The notes below the pieces were generated by a model. It searched no databases. It saw only the letters and a list, made by a program, of their open reading frames with translations, and had not been told where the DNA came from. The position numbers and the translations under genes are program-made. A stretch of 64,000 nt of DNA from Galbitalea sp036266835 (GTDB taxonomy: Bacteria > Actinomycetota > Actinomycetes > Actinomycetales > Microbacteriaceae). The DNA lies in contig DATAXD010000040.1 of the NCBI GenBank assembly GCA_036266835.1, positions 99,471 to 163,470 of the forward strand, in the 5' to 3' direction. This document shows positions 24,185 to 31,998 of this stretch, piece by piece; the first letter of the stretch is position 1, and each line of letters starts with the position of its first letter.

Positions 24185-24601
24185 ATGGGTCTCTTCAAAG
24201 ACTTCAAGGACATGAAAGACATGGTCGAGGCCGCTCCCGGCATGATCGACTCGGCGCAGGAACTCTCGGCCAACGCGCAGGCGCAGGCCGCCGCATCCCA
24301 GGCACAGTTTGGCGCCATGGGCGGCGGGCAGGCCTACGTCAACAACCTCAACGCCGGAATGAACGGCGAACCGAGCGCAGACGCACTCAAGCCGATCAAC
24401 GGCGTCACTCTCGAGACCTACACGGCCATCATCAAGGAACTCGGCGCTCGCGGAAACGACCAGAGTTTGCTCCCCGAGATTGCGTCGTCACATGGGGTTA
24501 AGACCGCGGACTGGGACAAGGCGAAGGAAGGCTGGGGGGCTCGCATCAAGGACGACCGCGCTCTCGGCTCGAAGTTCAACGCCCTCTACACGGCCCCGTA
24601 A
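24185..24601 (+). CDS. Small soluble protein of unknown function, first of a pair
   Basis: A 138-residue protein I do not recognise by name. The N terminus MGLFKDFKDMKDMVEAAPGM is an amphipathic helix, followed by an Ala/Gln-rich stretch (AQAQAAASQAQFG) and a Gly-rich turn. The C-terminal half (ITLETYTAIIKELG and VKTADWDKAKEGWGARI like segments) reads as a helical domain with conserved Trp residues. An AAAGG site precedes the ATG at 24185. It lies 2 nt before a second small gene with a similar opening, so the two form one transcript. Confidence 0.6.
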   Translation: MGLFKDFKDMKDMVEAAPGMIDSAQELSANAQAQAAASQAQFGAMGGGQAYVNNLNAGMNGEPSADALKPINGVTLETYTAIIKELGARGNDQSLLPEIASSHGVKTADWDKAKEGWGARIKDDRALGSKFNALYTAP

Positions 24602-24603
24602 TC

Positions 24604-25005
24604 ATGGGCTTCTTCGGTGACCTGAACAAACTCCGCATCCAGGGCGAGGAGATGCGGGAGAAACAGGACGTAAAGGGCGACATGGCGAACGCCAAGGCCA
24701 AGATGGACGCCATGAACGCGGCGTACGCGGCGGCAGCTCCCAAGCCCGAGGATCCCGCCAGCGAGGCACGCCGTGTCGATGCGACGGCGACCGTTCAGTC
24801 GGCGTCGCAGACCGGAATGATGGTCAACATGATGCAGGGCGTCAACGCAAACCTGCTCGTGATGGTCAACGGGATTCCGATGCCGGTGTCGACGATGCTC
24901 ATGGTTCCGATCATGAACATGGTGCGTCTGCAGCCGGGAGCCCAGCTCTCCGTCTCCATCGATCCACAGGATCCGAACTCCGTACGGATCGACTGGAGCA
25001 AGTAA
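24604..25005 (+). CDS. Small soluble protein of unknown function, second of a pair
   Basis: A 133-residue protein starting MGFFGDLNKLRIQGEEMREK, a charged amphipathic helix, with a coiled-coil-like stretch to about residue 45. The second half (NANLLVMVNGIPMPVSTML, then a Met-rich strand and LSVSIDPQDPNSV) looks like a small beta domain. The MGxF opening echoes that of the gene 2 nt upstream. No family is recognised and no function is proposed. A terminator hairpin follows. Confidence 0.6.
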   Translation: MGFFGDLNKLRIQGEEMREKQDVKGDMANAKAKMDAMNAAYAAAAPKPEDPASEARRVDATATVQSASQTGMMVNMMQGVNANLLVMVNGIPMPVSTMLMVPIMNMVRLQPGAQLSVSIDPQDPNSVRIDWSK

Positions 25006-25036
25006 GTACCCGAGCACCACACCAACCGAACACAGT

Positions 25037-25075
25037 CCGCGGATGCGGCGACCTCAAGCGTCGCGGCATCCGCGG
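25037..25075 (+). terminator. Intrinsic terminator after the small-protein pair
   Basis: Perfect 10-bp arms CCGCGGATGC (25037-25046) and its complement (25066-25075) with further inner pairing GCGAC/GTCGC. No T run follows. The arms contain the GGATGC motif common in this window. Confidence 0.6.
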
Positions 25076-25118
25076 TTCTGGTTCGGTGATCCTCCCCCGA
25101 GTGCACGAGACTAGAGCC

Positions 25119-26183
25119 ATGAAACTGCACGACTCGAACTATCGGGGTTTCGCCAGCGACAACTACGCCGGCGCGCACCCCGAGATTCTTGCCGCAATCA
25201 CCGAGGCCAATGGCGGCCACCAGATCTCCTACGGCGAAGACGTCTACACGGCCGAACTGACCAAAGTTATGCGCAGCCACTTCGGCGAGCAGGTTGAGGT
25301 CTTCCCGGTGTTCAACGGCACCGGCGCGAACGTCACCGCGCTGACCAGCGTGATGCCGCGCTGGGGCGCGGTTATCGCAACGAGCACCGCGCACATCCAT
25401 TCGGATGAGGGTGGCGCGCCGGAGCGCATCAGCGGCTTGAAGCTACTCACCGTGGCCACGCCCGACGGCAAGTTCACCCCGGAACTCATCGAAACCGAGG
25501 CCTGGGGTTGGGGAGACGAGCACCGTGCCCAGCCAGCCGTGGTGAGCATCACGCAGACGACGGAACTCGGCACGCTGTACTCCGTCGCTGAGATCCGCGC
25601 GATTGCGGAATACGTGCACGCGCGCGGAATGGTGCTGCACATGGATGGCGCCCGCATCTCCAACGCCGCCGCCGCGCTCGGAGTGCCGTTCCGCGAGTTC
25701 ACGACGGATGCTGGCGTCGACATCCTTAGCTTCGGCGGAACCAAGAACGGCATGCTCTATGGCGAGGCGATCGTGGTGCTCGATCCGTCCAAGAGTGAGG
25801 GACTTATTTACCTGCGCAAGCTGAATATGCAGCTGGCGTCGAAGATGCGCTTTGTCAGCGCGCAGTTTCTCGCGCTCCTCACCGACGACCTTCACCTAAA
25901 GTCGGCGGCCCATGCGAACGCGATGGCAACGCGGCTGCGCGCCGCGCTCGACAAAGGCATCGCGGATGGCTCGATCACCGGCCTGTCGTTCAGTCAGGCC
26001 ACCGAAGCCAACGCGGTGTTCGCGGTGCTGGACAACGCTGCTGCCGACCGCATCCGCGAGCGCTTCCGCTTCTACGACTGGGACCGAGCCGCCGGCCAGG
26101 TGCGTTGGATGTGTTCGTACGACACTACCGAGGAGGACGTCGACGGATTCGTCGCGGCAATCAGCGAGGAACTCGCCCGCTAA
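25119..26183 (+). CDS. Low-specificity threonine aldolase (GLY1/LtaE-like)
   Basis: A 354-residue PLP-dependent fold-type I enzyme that splits threonine or allo-threonine to glycine and acetaldehyde. The family opening is SDNYAGAHPEILAAI; the cofactor Asp/His region is VLHMDGARISNAAA and the Schiff-base Lys is in SFGGTKNGMLYGE. The length is normal. It may also act on other beta-hydroxy amino acids. Its stop overlaps that of the convergent surface-protein gene by 4 nt. Confidence 0.9.
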   Translation: MKLHDSNYRGFASDNYAGAHPEILAAITEANGGHQISYGEDVYTAELTKVMRSHFGEQVEVFPVFNGTGANVTALTSVMPRWGAVIATSTAHIHSDEGGAPERISGLKLLTVATPDGKFTPELIETEAWGWGDEHRAQPAVVSITQTTELGTLYSVAEIRAIAEYVHARGMVLHMDGARISNAAAALGVPFREFTTDAGVDILSFGGTKNGMLYGEAIVVLDPSKSEGLIYLRKLNMQLASKMRFVSAQFLALLTDDLHLKSAAHANAMATRLRAALDKGIADGSITGLSFSQATEANAVFAVLDNAAADRIRERFRFYDWDRAAGQVRWMCSYDTTEEDVDGFVAAISEELAR

Positions 26184-27412
26184 CGGAATCGAATTGCTCG
26201 ACGCGCACTGACCAGTGCGAGGCCGGCAAGCAACAGGAGAGCTGCCAGCCACAGGGCGGGTCCGGGGTCGACTCCCGTCGTCGCCAGGATGGCAGTTTGG
26301 TTCACGTTGACCGTGCCGTCCGGATCATTCTGGACAGAGATATCCGTCACCGTGATGGTCGTCAGGTGCACGGTTGTCGACGAGGTGACCACGCTCGAGT
26401 ACGTGCCATCGCCATTGTCGATCAGAGGACCGAAAAGCTGACCCGTGTCAGTTGAGTCGATGGTGACGGTCTCGCCCGGGATGCCGGTGCCCTCCGCGTC
26501 GGTCACATCCGCCGTGACCACGGTCTTCGACGAGCCGTCCGCGGCAATCGAGGGCTTGCTGGCGGTCACGGTCACTGTTGTCGCGTCTGTGACGTCGTAC
26601 GAGACTGACACGAACGGAGCAGCGCCGACGCTGCCGAGTGCCGATGTAACACCGGATGCGCTCGGCTCTTCATAGCTGGATCCACCTGCACCTCCACCAT
26701 ACGGGCCCGCGCCACCGCCACCGTACAGGCCTCCTCCGCCGCCGCCGCCACCGTCACCGCCGCTGGCGCGAGGTCCGCCGTCGCCGCCCACTCCCAGGGC
26801 ACCGTCCGCACCTGGCGTTCCGTCGCATCCGCCGCCACCGATGCCGAATGTTACGGAAGTGCCGGCCGTCGCCGCCGGATCGAAGCAGAGTGACGACGGG
26901 TTGTTAACCGGTGCGTTCGACCCAGCGTCTGCGCCGTCCGTCCATCCGTCGAGTCCTCCGCCGCCCGCGGCCACCAGCACGCGTGACGCGAGGGTGTCAG
27001 CTCCCAGGCGGAGATCGGATGCACCACCGCCACCACCGGCGCCGGCAAGATCTGGCGCGCCGCCCCCGCCATTCACACCGGCGCCATCGAACGTCGCCGT
27101 TGCGGTAACGCCGTTACTCGCCACATTGACGAAGTACTTGTCGCCTGGCGTTACGGTGAGATCCGCACCAATCAGGGCGCCCGCACCGGCCACGGTCGTG
27201 TCGGAGTTGCCGCCGCCCGATCCGCCCTGGGCCAGGACGTGGATAGTGGTGATCGCCACCGGCACGATGAAGGCGTGCACGCCCGGGGTCGAAAAAGTCA
27301 CCGTGGCTGTCGCGGCGTTCGCGGGAGCCGCGACTCCCACAAGGGCGAGGCCCGAGCCGAGCATGACCGCTACGATCGCAGCGACTGCCTTGCGCGTGCG
27401 TGAAACCTTCAT
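26180..27412 (-). CDS. LAXTG-anchored glycine-rich surface protein with Ig-like domain
   Basis: A 410-residue exported protein. A signal peptide (KVSRTRKAVAAIVAVMLGSG, ending ANAAT) is followed by a Gly-rich domain (about 75-265, with runs such as GGGGGGGLYGGGGAGPYGGG and paired Cys in SSLCFDPA and GGGCDGTPG). Next comes a bacterial Ig-like (Big-1/invasin-type) domain at about 275-370 (SKPSIAADGSSKTVVTADV). The C terminus is a sorting signal: LATTG at 376-380, a membrane segment and a basic tail (RRAIRFR). This fits class E sortase LAXTG anchoring to peptidoglycan. The sortase is not in the window. Function may be adhesion or matrix formation; this is inference. Confidence 0.85.
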   Translation of the reverse strand: MKVSRTRKAVAAIVAVMLGSGLALVGVAAPANAATATVTFSTPGVHAFIVPVAITTIHVLAQGGSGGGNSDTTVAGAGALIGADLTVTPGDKYFVNVASNGVTATATFDGAGVNGGGGAPDLAGAGGGGGASDLRLGADTLASRVLVAAGGGGLDGWTDGADAGSNAPVNNPSSLCFDPAATAGTSVTFGIGGGGCDGTPGADGALGVGGDGGPRASGGDGGGGGGGGLYGGGGAGPYGGGAGGSSYEEPSASGVTSALGSVGAAPFVSVSYDVTDATTVTVTASKPSIAADGSSKTVVTADVTDAEGTGIPGETVTIDSTDTGQLFGPLIDNGDGTYSSVVTSSTTVHLTTITVTDISVQNDPDGTVNVNQTAILATTGVDPGPALWLAALLLLAGLALVSARRAIRFR

Positions 27413-27573
27413 CGAGGGATCCAACTAACGATTGTGAGTTCGCGGGCCGCGCTGACACATCTCGGCTGACGGCGTTTCACCTTAGCAGCGCGTAGACAGA
27501 TCGTGCGTGTTAATCCTGCGTAAAAAATTGCCCCATTGGTCGCAGCAACTATCGTCCCACCACCGTCGACCCC

Positions 27574-27579
27574 TAAGCT
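27574..27579 (+). promoter_or_regulatory. Leaderless -10 element of the permease gene
   Basis: TAAGCT, 7 nt, then ATG at 27587; it rules out the TTG at 27536 in the same frame as the start. Confidence 0.55.
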
Positions 27580-27586
27580 CTGGGCC

Positions 27587-29053
27587 ATGGCCATTACTTC
27601 TGCTTCCCCTACCAGTGTGACGACCGTCGAACCAGGCGGAATCGAAGCTATCCCGTCCTCAAAGCGCCACGGTTCGCCGTGGCAGCTGCTCGCAACCTGG
27701 AGCGCCCCGAACCTCGAGTTCGCCACCGTATTCGTCGGTGTCATTGCCGTCGCCTTCTTCGGGCTTGGCTTCTGGCAGGCGATCGCTGCGATCGTCATCG
27801 GAAACGCGCTCGGCGGCGCAACGCAGGGCATCCTGTCGACGTGGGGACCGCGCGAAGGTCTGGCCCAGCTGGTCCTGAGTCGCACCGGATTCGGGACGCG
27901 GGGCAACATCCTGCCAGCCGCGATCAATTCGCTGGTCGCCGGAATCGGATGGTTTGCGGTCAACTCGGTCTCGGGGGCCTTCGCGCTGTCGCTGCTCGTG
28001 CCGGCGCTTCCCACCTGGGCTTCGCTGGTCATCATCGTCGTGCTCGAGATCGCGCTCGCGTTCGTGGGCCACGACCTCGTGCAGTTCTTCGAGCGATACG
28101 CGAGCATCGTGCTCGGCGTGATCTTCCTGATCGCCGTGATTTCGGTCTTCGCTTCGGCTCACACCGCCGTAACCGGCGGAGGCTCGCACGCATTCACGTT
28201 CGGTGGCTTCACTCTCACGACGGCGGCGGCGTTCGGGTACGCCGCCGGCTGGAACCCGTACGCGTCGGACTACAGCCGCTACCTGCCGAAGGCGTCCAGC
28301 CCAAAGAAGATTTTCTGGGCCGCCGGGCTGGGAAACTTCGTGTCCTGCACCGTCCTGATGGCTGCGGGGGCTGCTGCAGCGACACTCGCCGGTTACAACC
28401 CCGACAACCCCACAGACTCGTTCGTTGCCGCATCCGTGATGCCGTTCTGGGTTCGTGAAATCACGCTCGTCGCCATCGCGGTTGGTGCGATCGCGGCGAA
28501 CGCGCTCAACGTGTACTCGGGCGCCATGTCGTTCCTTGCAGTCGGCATCAAGATCCCGCTGGGCCTGCGCCGCGCGATCGTCGCGCTGGTGTTCGGTGTC
28601 ATCGGATTCTTCGTCGCGCTATCGGCACTGAAGGATGCTGGCACAAGCTACACGAACTTCCTGCTCGTTATCGCCTACTGGATCGCGCCGTGGCTTGGTG
28701 TCGTGTTTGCGGACCGCATCCGCCGTCGTGGAACCGCGATCACGGATTTCGTGCCCGACAAGGCCCGCTATGCGAACTGGGCGGGATTCATTTCGTTCAT
28801 CGTCGCTACCGTGGTGTCAATCTGGTTGTTCTCCGACCAGACGTTCTACAGCGGCGTGTTCGTGAAAGCGACGACGCCGGACACGAAGTACGCCATATCC
28901 GCGATCGGAGACCTGACCGCACTGGTCGGATTCGTGCTCGCGTTTGTGCTGTACTTCATCCTTGCGGCGGCCTTCAAGCCGAAGCTGGGTGGGCCCCTCG
29001 CGACCGAACCCGACCTCGTTGTCGGCATTGACGCGGCGGAGAAAGTCTCCTGA
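27587..29053 (+). CDS. NCS1-family cytosine/purine permease
   Basis: A 488-residue integral membrane protein with about 12 hydrophobic segments, of the nucleobase:cation symporter-1 type. Family hallmarks are the sequence around the first helices (FATVFVGVIAVAFFGLGFWQ), GWNPYASDYSRYLPK in the central part, a substrate-site region seen in CodB-like proteins, and NVYSGAMSFLAVGIK. The cytosine deaminase-like gene starts 3 nt downstream, so import of cytosine (or a related pyrimidine) followed by deamination is a reasonable role. The unit is driven by a leaderless promoter. Confidence 0.88.
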   Translation: MAITSASPTSVTTVEPGGIEAIPSSKRHGSPWQLLATWSAPNLEFATVFVGVIAVAFFGLGFWQAIAAIVIGNALGGATQGILSTWGPREGLAQLVLSRTGFGTRGNILPAAINSLVAGIGWFAVNSVSGAFALSLLVPALPTWASLVIIVVLEIALAFVGHDLVQFFERYASIVLGVIFLIAVISVFASAHTAVTGGGSHAFTFGGFTLTTAAAFGYAAGWNPYASDYSRYLPKASSPKKIFWAAGLGNFVSCTVLMAAGAAAATLAGYNPDNPTDSFVAASVMPFWVREITLVAIAVGAIAANALNVYSGAMSFLAVGIKIPLGLRRAIVALVFGVIGFFVALSALKDAGTSYTNFLLVIAYWIAPWLGVVFADRIRRRGTAITDFVPDKARYANWAGFISFIVATVVSIWLFSDQTFYSGVFVKATTPDTKYAISAIGDLTALVGFVLAFVLYFILAAAFKPKLGGPLATEPDLVVGIDAAEKVS

Positions 29054-29056
29054 CCC

Positions 29057-29521
29057 ATGGGTGACTCCAAGCTCTACGTCACCGACGCAGAGAAGCTGTC
29101 CGTCGCCATCGGCGAGGCCCGCAAGGGTCTCGCCGAGGGCGGCATCCCGATCGGTGCGGCTCTCTTCGACGAGGAGGGCCACCTGCTCGGCAGCGGTCAC
29201 AATCAGCGCGTGCAGGGCGGCAACCCCGCCCTGCACGGCGAGACCGCGGCGTTCCTCAACGCCGGCCGGCAGAAGAGCTACCGCAAGACCACGATGGCCA
29301 CGACGCTCTCGCCGTGCTGGTATTGCTCCGGGCTGGTCCGCCAGTTCGGAATCGGCCGGGTCATCGTCGGCGACACCGAGAATTTCTTCGGCGGCCAGGA
29401 CTGGCTCGTCGAAAACGGCACGGATGTCACGACCATCAACGATCCCGAGTTGATCGAGATCATGGGTGACTTCATCGCCGCCAACCCCGCCCTCTGGAAC
29501 GAGGACATCGGCGAGGAATAA
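29057..29521 (+). CDS. Cytosine deaminase-like nucleobase deaminase (yeast FCY1-type fold)
   Basis: A 154-residue zinc-dependent deaminase of the CDA superfamily. The zinc site is clear: His-Glu in LHGETAAFLN and the Cys pair in LSPCWYCSGLV. The layout, including IPIGAALFDEEGHLLG, resembles the eukaryotic-type cytosine deaminase rather than the bacterial amidohydrolase CodA. It converts cytosine to uracil in this subgroup, though guanine or other bases cannot be excluded. The start is 3 nt after the permease stop, giving a two-gene salvage unit. Confidence 0.83.
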   Translation: MGDSKLYVTDAEKLSVAIGEARKGLAEGGIPIGAALFDEEGHLLGSGHNQRVQGGNPALHGETAAFLNAGRQKSYRKTTMATTLSPCWYCSGLVRQFGIGRVIVGDTENFFGGQDWLVENGTDVTTINDPELIEIMGDFIAANPALWNEDIGEE

Positions 29522-29542
29522 TCCGATCCGACCGGCAGCTCC

Positions 29543-29560
29543 CTCTCTCTCTCTCTCTCT
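29543..29560. repeat. (CT)9 simple repeat
   Basis: A pure CT run in the convergent gap between the deaminase and the alcohol dehydrogenase genes. It precedes TTCAGGAG, which mirrors the CTCCTGAA at 29643, so it may be a decayed arm of an inverted element. It lies outside any reading frame. Confidence 0.9.
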
Positions 29561-29642
29561 TCAGGAGTTTTCCGGCGGGATGCCGTGATTTATCTCGAAA
29601 GTTGGCGTCAGTAGTCGACTTCCGCATCATCCGTCACACCGG

Positions 29643-29683
29643 CTCCTGAAAAAGGAGAGCGAACTCCTCAATTGGGAGAGCGG
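29643..29683. repeat. Tandem palindromic repeat, degenerate two-unit copy
   Basis: Two units, CTCCTGAAAAAGGAGAGCGA (29643-29662) and a similar one at 29663-29683 (ACTCCTC, AATT, GGGAGAGCGG), abut the stop of the dehydrogenase gene. They share CTGAA-nn-AGGAGAGCGA with the duplicated unit at 62628-62667. Each half can form a short hairpin, so the site may also end transcription. Confidence 0.6.
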
Positions 29684-30733
29684 CTAGGGCTGGAGGAGCA
29701 CCTTGATGGCGCGCCGCTCGTCCATCGCGGCGTACGCTTCGGCCACCTCCGCCAGTGGCAGCGTCAGGTCGAAGACGCGACCCGGGTTGATTCGGTGATC
29801 CAGCACCTCGGGCAGCAGCTCGTGGATGTAGTTGCGCACGGGGGCGACACCGCCGTTGACCCCCACGTTCGTGCCGAAGAGCGTGCGGATGGGCAGCTCG
29901 GCACCACCGTTCGGGACGCCGACGTAGCCGAGCATTCCGCCGGGCCGCACGGACTTGATCGCCTGGTCCATCGACTCCGCGGTACCGACACATTCGAGGA
30001 CGACATCGGGGCCAATGCCTCCGAACATCTCCTTGATGTGCTTGATGCCGTCCTTGCCACGCTCCTCGACGACATCGGTTGCTCCGAACTCGAACGCGAT
30101 GGCCTGGCGGTCGGCGTGCCGTGACATGGCGACGATGCGTGATGCGCCGAGCCGCTTGCTCGCCAGGATGGCGCACAGCCCAACAGCTCCATCGCCCACG
30201 ACCGCGACTGTGCTGCCGTGTGTTACACCACCGGATACGGCCGCGTGATGACCGGTGCCCATGACATCCGCCAGTGTCAGCAGGCTCGGGATGAGGGCGG
30301 GGTCGGGTTGGCCGGGTGTTGCCACAAGTGAACCGTCGGCGTGTGGAACGCGGATGCGCTCGCCCTGGCCGCCATCCGCGAAGTGTCCGCTGCGGTCGTC
30401 CGCGCCCCACCATCCGCCGTTCAGGCAGGATGTCGAGACGCCGTTTTCGCAGTTCGTGCACGTCATGTCGCAGTCATAGAACGGCGCGATCACAAAGTCG
30501 CCGACCTTGATCTTCTTCACGTCGTCGCCGATCGCCTCGACGATGCCGACGAACTCGTGCCCGATGCGGTGTGCGCCGTCTTGTTTCACCACCCCGCGGT
30601 ATGGCCACAAATCGGACCCGCACACGCAGGCCGCGACGACCCGCACGATCGCGTCGATCCCGGTCGAGAGCACCGGATCGGGAACTTCTTCGAGTCGTAT
30701 ATCACGTTCGCCGTAGATCAAGGTAGCCAGCAT
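29684..30733 (-). CDS. Zinc-dependent alcohol dehydrogenase (MDR family)
   Basis: A 349-residue medium-chain dehydrogenase. Catalytic zinc ligands are Cys in AACVCGSDLW and His-Glu in IGHEFVG; the structural zinc lobe has four Cys in CDMTCTNCENGVSTSC. The Rossmann cofactor motif is AVVGDGAVGLCAI, with MSRHADRQAI after the second strand, suggesting NADP or mixed use. Substrate is unknown. It is divergent from the MFS gene and convergent with the deaminase gene. A leaderless -10 lies 6 nt before the ATG at 30733. Confidence 0.9.
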   Translation of the reverse strand: MLATLIYGERDIRLEEVPDPVLSTGIDAIVRVVAACVCGSDLWPYRGVVKQDGAHRIGHEFVGIVEAIGDDVKKIKVGDFVIAPFYDCDMTCTNCENGVSTSCLNGGWWGADDRSGHFADGGQGERIRVPHADGSLVATPGQPDPALIPSLLTLADVMGTGHHAAVSGGVTHGSTVAVVGDGAVGLCAILASKRLGASRIVAMSRHADRQAIAFEFGATDVVEERGKDGIKHIKEMFGGIGPDVVLECVGTAESMDQAIKSVRPGGMLGYVGVPNGGAELPIRTLFGTNVGVNGGVAPVRNYIHELLPEVLDHRINPGRVFDLTLPLAEVAEAYAAMDERRAIKVLLQP

Positions 30734-30739
30734 GGTTCA

Positions 30740-30745
30740 AGCGTA
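30740..30745 (-). promoter_or_regulatory. Leaderless -10 element of the alcohol dehydrogenase gene
   Basis: Minus-strand TACGCT, 6 nt, then ATG at 30733. Confidence 0.6.
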
Positions 30746-30774
30746 GGCGGCCCACGACGGTGTCTGCTGCATGG

Positions 30775-30780
30775 AACAAT
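30775..30780 (+). promoter_or_regulatory. Candidate leaderless -10 element of the MFS gene
   Basis: AACAAT (4 of 6 positions of TATAAT), 6 nt, then ATG at 30787. It favours that ATG over the GTG at 30760, which is in the same frame. Confidence 0.4.
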
Positions 30781-30786
30781 CTGAGG

Positions 30787-31998
30787 ATGGGTGCCTGGCG
30801 CGAGCGCAACTTCCGCCTGCTGTTCATCGGTCAAACCGCATCCGCGCTCGGCAACACCCTCGTGCCGGTCGCGCTGTCCTTCGGTGTCCTGGACCTCACC
30901 GGATCGGCCGCCGACCTGGGGTTCGTGCTCGGCGCCGAGTCCGCAACGATGGTCGTGTTCATCCTGCTCGGAGGCGTGATTGCCGACCGCGTCCCTCGGC
31001 GCGGCCTCATGCTCTTCGCCGACACGATTCGCGGATGCGCACAGGTAGCCATCGGCGTGCTGTTCATCGTTGGGCACGGCAGCATCATCCCGATCATCGT
31101 GCTGAGCGGGGTGATCGGCGTTGGAGCGGCGCTCTTCAACCCTGCTGCGACCGGCCTGACGCCGGCGCTGGTTGAAACCGAACATCTTCAACAGGCGAAC
31201 GCCCTGCAGCAGACCGCCAACTCGATCGCGGGCATTGCCGGTCCCGCGGTTGCTGGCCTCCTGGTCGTTTCAGTCGGACCCGGCTGGGCGATCATCGGCG
31301 ATGCCGCCACCTTCTTCGTCAGCGTCGCGCTGCTCGCGGCGCTTCGATTTGCGGAGGTCTCACGAGAATCGGCGCCCGGACTTATCGGCCAGCTGCGCGA
31401 AGGATGGAGCGACTTCTGGTCGCGGGACTGGTTCAGAACCATCGTGTTCGCTGCGTCCGCGTTCAACCTCCTGTTCGCCGGGTATGTGGTGCTCGGCCCG
31501 GTCATGTCCAAGCTGCACTACGGCGGGGCGGGCGCGTGGGCCACGGTGGCGACCGTGGGCGCGATCGGAGCAACGATCGCCGGGCTCGTCGCGCTCAAGA
31601 TTCGACCGCGGCATCCGCTCCGAATCGGCACGCTCATGCTGGCACCGGCCTGCCTCGCGCCGCTGGCGTTCGCGGCCCTGCTGCCGCTGTGGGCGGTAGC
31701 GATCGCTGCCGCATTCGTCGGCGGCGCCCTGATGCTCTTCAACACGCTGTGGAATACCAGCGTTCAGCGTCACATCCCCGAGCACCTGATTTCGCGCGCA
31801 AGTTCGTACGACTACTTCGGTTCGCTGGTCACCTTCCCCATCGGGCTCGCGCTCGCCGGACCGCTCGCGGCGATCGTCGGCCCACAGCCGGTGCTCCTCG
31901 CCATCGGCATACTGGTACTCGTGGTGGTTGGTATTTCGCTGCTCGTCCCAAGCGTGCGTAATCTGACAGATGACCCGCCAAAGCCGGCCAATGCCTAG
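30787..31998 (+). CDS. MFS transporter, drug/siderophore exporter type
   Basis: A 403-residue major facilitator with about 12 hydrophobic segments. The cytoplasmic loop 2-3 motif is GGVIADRVPRRGLM, as in EntS-like and multidrug MFS_3 exporters; a hydrophilic central loop (SRESAPGLIGQLREGWSDF) separates the halves. The substrate cannot be told. Start 30787 is supported by AACAAT; a GTG at 30760 is the alternative. The next gene overlaps its end by 8 nt and the pair is probably one transcript. Confidence 0.83.
   Translation: MGAWRERNFRLLFIGQTASALGNTLVPVALSFGVLDLTGSAADLGFVLGAESATMVVFILLGGVIADRVPRRGLMLFADTIRGCAQVAIGVLFIVGHGSIIPIIVLSGVIGVGAALFNPAATGLTPALVETEHLQQANALQQTANSIAGIAGPAVAGLLVVSVGPGWAIIGDAATFFVSVALLAALRFAEVSRESAPGLIGQLREGWSDFWSRDWFRTIVFAASAFNLLFAGYVVLGPVMSKLHYGGAGAWATVATVGAIGATIAGLVALKIRPRHPLRIGTLMLAPACLAPLAFAALLPLWAVAIAAAFVGGALMLFNTLWNTSVQRHIPEHLISRASSYDYFGSLVTFPIGLALAGPLAAIVGPQPVLLAIGILVLVVVGISLLVPSVRNLTDDPPKPANA

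Noticed and set aside
29543..29560. Phase-variable CT repeat
   Set aside because: The run lies after the stop codon of the deaminase gene and before the stop of the convergent gene, so slippage would change no frame.
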